Assembly (NCBI GenBank): GCA_903884125.1
Contig: CAISDR010000243.1
Coordinates: 1 to 8,706, forward strand
Length of the DNA: 8,706 nucleotides
From: an uncultured bacterium
GTDB lineage: Bacteria; Pseudomonadota; Alphaproteobacteria; CAISDR01
Reading direction: 5' to 3'
In this document: positions 6,470-8,706 of the stretch, one piece after another
Layout: each line of letters begins with the position of its first letter
How positions within the stretch are numbered: the stretch's first letter is position 1
Notes under the pieces: model-generated
Seen by the model: only the letters and a program-made list of their open reading frames with translations
Told to the model about the DNA's origin: nothing
Databases searched by the model: none
Made by a program: the position numbers and the translations under genes

Positions 6470-7114
6470 TCAGCGCGAAAGCGCGATAAGGGTTCCACGC
6501 CCATCACTCTGGCTGGGCCATCGCCGTATTTTCATATTTGCAAAATCAAACCCCTGGGTCAATTCTAAATCAATATCCTGACCCTTTAAAAACAGGCCAA
6601 TTGTGTCCTTGTGCCAGTGTTTCTGGGACCAGTTGATCAGATCCGACAAAGGAGCCAGCGCACGGGCGCAAATCACATCCATGGGCCAGGGCGGCAATGC
6701 CTCGATCCGCATGCCGTGAACCGCGACCGCCACCCCGGTAATCCGTGCTGCCTCGCGCAGAAAGGTTGCCTTTTTCTGGTCCGATTCCACCAGATGAACT
6801 TTCAGCGCGGGCATCTGTTCGGCCGCCAGAATAGCAAGGACAAGACCGGGAAAACCCGCCCCTGATCCAAGGTCCATAAGGGTTTCAGACCCTGTGGGAA
6901 TCATGGGGAAAACTTGCGCGCTGTCCAGCATATGACGCCGCCAGAGATCACCAAGCGTCTTTGGTCCCACCAGATTGACTGCTTTCTGCCATTTGACCAG
7001 CAGTGCTGCATAGGCATCCAGCCGGTCCAGTGTTTCACGTGAAACAGAAACCTGGGCCGCAAAGCCATCTCTGCCCAGGGGCGGCAGGACCGGCCCTTCA
7101 GGCGGTTTGGGCAT
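6470..7114 (-). CDS. rsmG: 16S rRNA (guanine-N7) methyltransferase RsmG (GidB)
   Basis: The 214-residue protein matches RsmG, which methylates N7 of G527 in 16S rRNA using S-adenosylmethionine; its loss gives low-level streptomycin resistance in several bacteria. Motifs are WQKAVNLVG (42-50), RHMLDS (60-65), the SAM-binding loop DLGSGAGFPG (81-90) and ARALAPL (150-156). The length is close to that of E. coli RsmG (207). The ATG at 7112-7114 overlaps the mnmG end by 17 bp. There is no strong ribosome binding site, which suggests coupling to mnmG translation. Residues 24-28 (VSRET) are encoded by a perfect parS site, so this part of the coding sequence serves DNA binding as well. Confidence 0.96.
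   Translation of the reverse strand: MPKPPEGPVLPPLGRDGFAAQVSVSRETLDRLDAYAALLVKWQKAVNLVGPKTLGDLWRRHMLDSAQVFPMIPTGSETLMDLGSGAGFPGLVLAILAAEQMPALKVHLVESDQKKATFLREAARITGVAVAVHGMRIEALPPWPMDVICARALAPLSDLINWSQKHWHKDTIGLFLKGQDIDLELTQGFDFANMKIRRWPSQSDGRGTLIALSR
7031..7046. promoter_or_regulatory. parS, ParB-binding centromere site
   Basis: The 16 bases TGTTTCACGTGAAACA form a perfect palindrome identical to the bacterial parS consensus. It lies inside rsmG, about 0.6 kb upstream of parA, and is read on the minus strand as the last base of a Ser codon followed by GTT TCA CGT GAA ACA. The match, the palindrome and the nearby parB make the call firm. I found no second copy in this window by eye. Confidence 0.97.
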
Positions 7115-8706
7115 GAACGGGTCGGCTTTTGCGCAGATGCGCCAGCAATACCGTCAGATTGGCCGGGGTAATACCTTCCAGCCGTCCCGCCTGACCGAGC
7201 GAGGCAGGCCGCGCCCGAGACAGACGCTGGCGCGCCTCGGTGGACAGGCCCGCTACCGCGCCATAGTCTAAATCATCTGGCAGACTCAGGTTTTCCTGCA
7301 ACCGGAATGCCCGAATGTCGGCGGCCTGACGATCAAGATAAACCCCATACCGGGCATCAATTTCAGTCTGTTCCGCAATATCCGCATCCAGACCCGCCAG
7401 TTCAGGCCATAACGGCAGTAACTGATCCAGCGAAATGTCTGGATGGGATAACAGATCAAGTCCAGACCGTGCCCGCCCGTCAAGATTAATGGTCAGACCG
7501 TGTCGACGGGCCTCTGACGGGCTTAAAGTCCGACTTTTCAGAATATCCTGCGCCTGTGCCAGCGCATCGCGTTTGGCCTCGAAACTTTGCTGTCGTGCTG
7601 ATCCCACAAGACCACTTTCAACACCCAGCGGGGTCAACCGCTGATCCGCATTATCGGCCCGCAAGGTCAGCCGATATTCCGCGCGTGAGGTAAACATGCG
7701 ATAGGGCTCAGACACGCCGCGGGTGATCAGATCGTCAATCATCACACCGATATAGGCCTGTGCGCGGTCAAAGATGACCGGATCAGCCCCTGATATCTTG
7801 CGCGCGGCATTCCACCCCGCCATCAGCCCCTGTGCTGCGGCTTCTTCATAGCCGGTAGTGCCATTGATCTGCCCGGCCAGAAACAGGCCCGGCAGTCTTT
7901 TGGTTTCAAGGGATGCCAGCAGTTCACGCGGGTCTACATAATCATATTCAATCGCATAGCCCGGTCGCATCATCACGGTTTTTTCCAGGCCTGGAATGGT
8001 TTTCAGCAAGGCAAGCTGGACTTCCTGCGGCAGGCTGGTCGATATGCCGTTGGGGTAAACCGTCGGATCATCCAGCCCTTCCGGCTCCAGGAATATCTGA
8101 TGGCCGGTTTTCCCGGCAAAACGAACCACCTTGTCCTCAATTGACGGACAATAGCGCGGACCGGTTGAATCGATCTGTCCGGAATAAATTGGTGCCCGGT
8201 GCAGATTGGCGCGGATCAGCGCATGCCCGGCCTCTGTCGTGGTGGTGATGGCACAGGCGATCTGCGGTGTTGTGATTGCCCGCGTCAAAAATGAAAACGG
8301 CACCGGCGGCTGATCGCCGTCCTGCCGTTCCAACGCGGCCCAGTCTATGGTGCGCCCGTCCAGACGTGGCGGTGTCCCGGTTTTAAGGCGGCCCAGTGCA
8401 AACCCGGCTTTGGTCAGACTGTCAGACAGACCGATTGACGGCGCCTCGCCGACCCGACCAGCCGGTATCCGTACCTCGCCCATATGAATAAGCCCGCGCA
8501 GGAAAGTTCCTGTGGTCAATACCACCGCCCCGGCCCTTATCCGGCGGCCATTTGCCGTCATGATCCCGGCGATTTCCCCGCTGGCACCGCGGATCAGGTC
8601 TTCAACTGCTTCCCCAACCAGCGAAAGGTTTGCCTGTGCCTCAAGCCGTGCGCGCATCGCCTGACGGTAAAGTTTGCGGTCAGCCTGTGCCCGCGGTCCA
8701 CGTACC
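7098..8706 (-). CDS. mnmG: tRNA uridine-5-carboxymethylaminomethyl modification enzyme MnmG (GidA), 5' end cut by window
   Basis: MnmG is the FAD-binding partner of MnmE. Together they place a (carboxymethyl)aminomethyl group on the wobble uridine of certain tRNAs. About 535 codons are visible and the frame runs off the right edge, where it reads VRGPRAQADRKLYRQAM. The N-terminal GxGxxG FAD motif, roughly the first 90 residues, is therefore missing only because the window ends. Present are the catalytic-region cysteine in YCPSIEDK, FLEPEG, NGISTSLP, RPGYAIEYDY, the second nucleotide-binding stretch LFLAGQINGTTGYEEAAAQG, and SEPYRMFTSRAEYRL. The C-terminal tRNA-binding helical domain follows and ends in LAHLRKS. 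The first ATG inside the window (8655-8657) is internal, not the start. The stop overlaps the rsmG start by 17 bp. mnmE is often the upstream neighbour but cannot be seen. Confidence 0.97.
   Translation of the reverse strand, partial: VRGPRAQADRKLYRQAMRARLEAQANLSLVGEAVEDLIRGASGEIAGIMTANGRRIRAGAVVLTTGTFLRGLIHMGEVRIPAGRVGEAPSIGLSDSLTKAGFALGRLKTGTPPRLDGRTIDWAALERQDGDQPPVPFSFLTRAITTPQIACAITTTTEAGHALIRANLHRAPIYSGQIDSTGPRYCPSIEDKVVRFAGKTGHQIFLEPEGLDDPTVYPNGISTSLPQEVQLALLKTIPGLEKTVMMRPGYAIEYDYVDPRELLASLETKRLPGLFLAGQINGTTGYEEAAAQGLMAGWNAARKISGADPVIFDRAQAYIGVMIDDLITRGVSEPYRMFTSRAEYRLTLRADNADQRLTPLGVESGLVGSARQQSFEAKRDALAQAQDILKSRTLSPSEARRHGLTINLDGRARSGLDLLSHPDISLDQLLPLWPELAGLDADIAEQTEIDARYGVYLDRQAADIRAFRLQENLSLPDDLDYGAVAGLSTEARQRLSRARPASLGQAGRLEGITPANLTVLLAHLRKSRPVHAQTA

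Noticed and set aside
6424..6507. Longer ParA start at 6507 inside rsmG
   Set aside because: The ATG at 6423 has a strong GAAGGA at ideal spacing; the upstream residues are low in family similarity and overlap rsmG.

Overview
The window reads as a gene-dense stretch of an alphaproteobacterial chromosome. It is GC-rich by eye, and every gene lies on the minus strand, so transcription runs from right to left. The class assignment rests on the ChvI/ChvG-type two-component pair, a short HprK without the N-terminal domain of Firmicutes enzymes, and the EIIA(Man)-HPr pair that follows. I cannot fix the order or genus from the sequence alone. No mobile element, CRISPR array, tRNA or rRNA was found, and no gene looks broken. 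One gene, mnmG, is cut by the right window edge.

Right part (about 8706 to 4606): the conserved partition neighbourhood mnmG-rsmG-parA-parB. mnmG and rsmG modify tRNA and 16S rRNA. parA and parB encode the chromosome segregation ATPase and the parS-binding CTPase. A perfect 16-bp parS palindrome (TGTTTCACGTGAAACA, 7031-7046) sits inside the rsmG coding sequence, about 0.6 kb upstream of parA. The ParB target is therefore embedded in a neighbouring gene.

Left part (about 4546 to 9): a signalling block, chvI-chvG-hprK-rapZ-EIIA-HPr. ChvG/ChvI is an envelope/acid-stress type histidine kinase and response regulator. HprK is the HPr serine kinase/phosphorylase, RapZ is a P-loop regulatory protein, and EIIA(Man) plus HPr are soluble PTS phosphocarriers. 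No sugar-transporting EIIB/EIIC and no EI are present here, so the PTS proteins probably have a regulatory role. chvI, chvG, hprK and rapZ are almost seamless (a 7-bp gap, a 4-bp ATGA overlap, a 20-bp overlap), which suggests translational coupling. A 155-bp gap before EIIA is the longest non-coding stretch and may hold a secondary promoter.

The main point of interest is the direct head-to-tail junction of the partition cluster with the ChvIG/PTS cluster, only 59 bp apart and co-directional, together with the parS site inside rsmG. The individual genes are well-known families. I see no evidence for a previously undescribed system.
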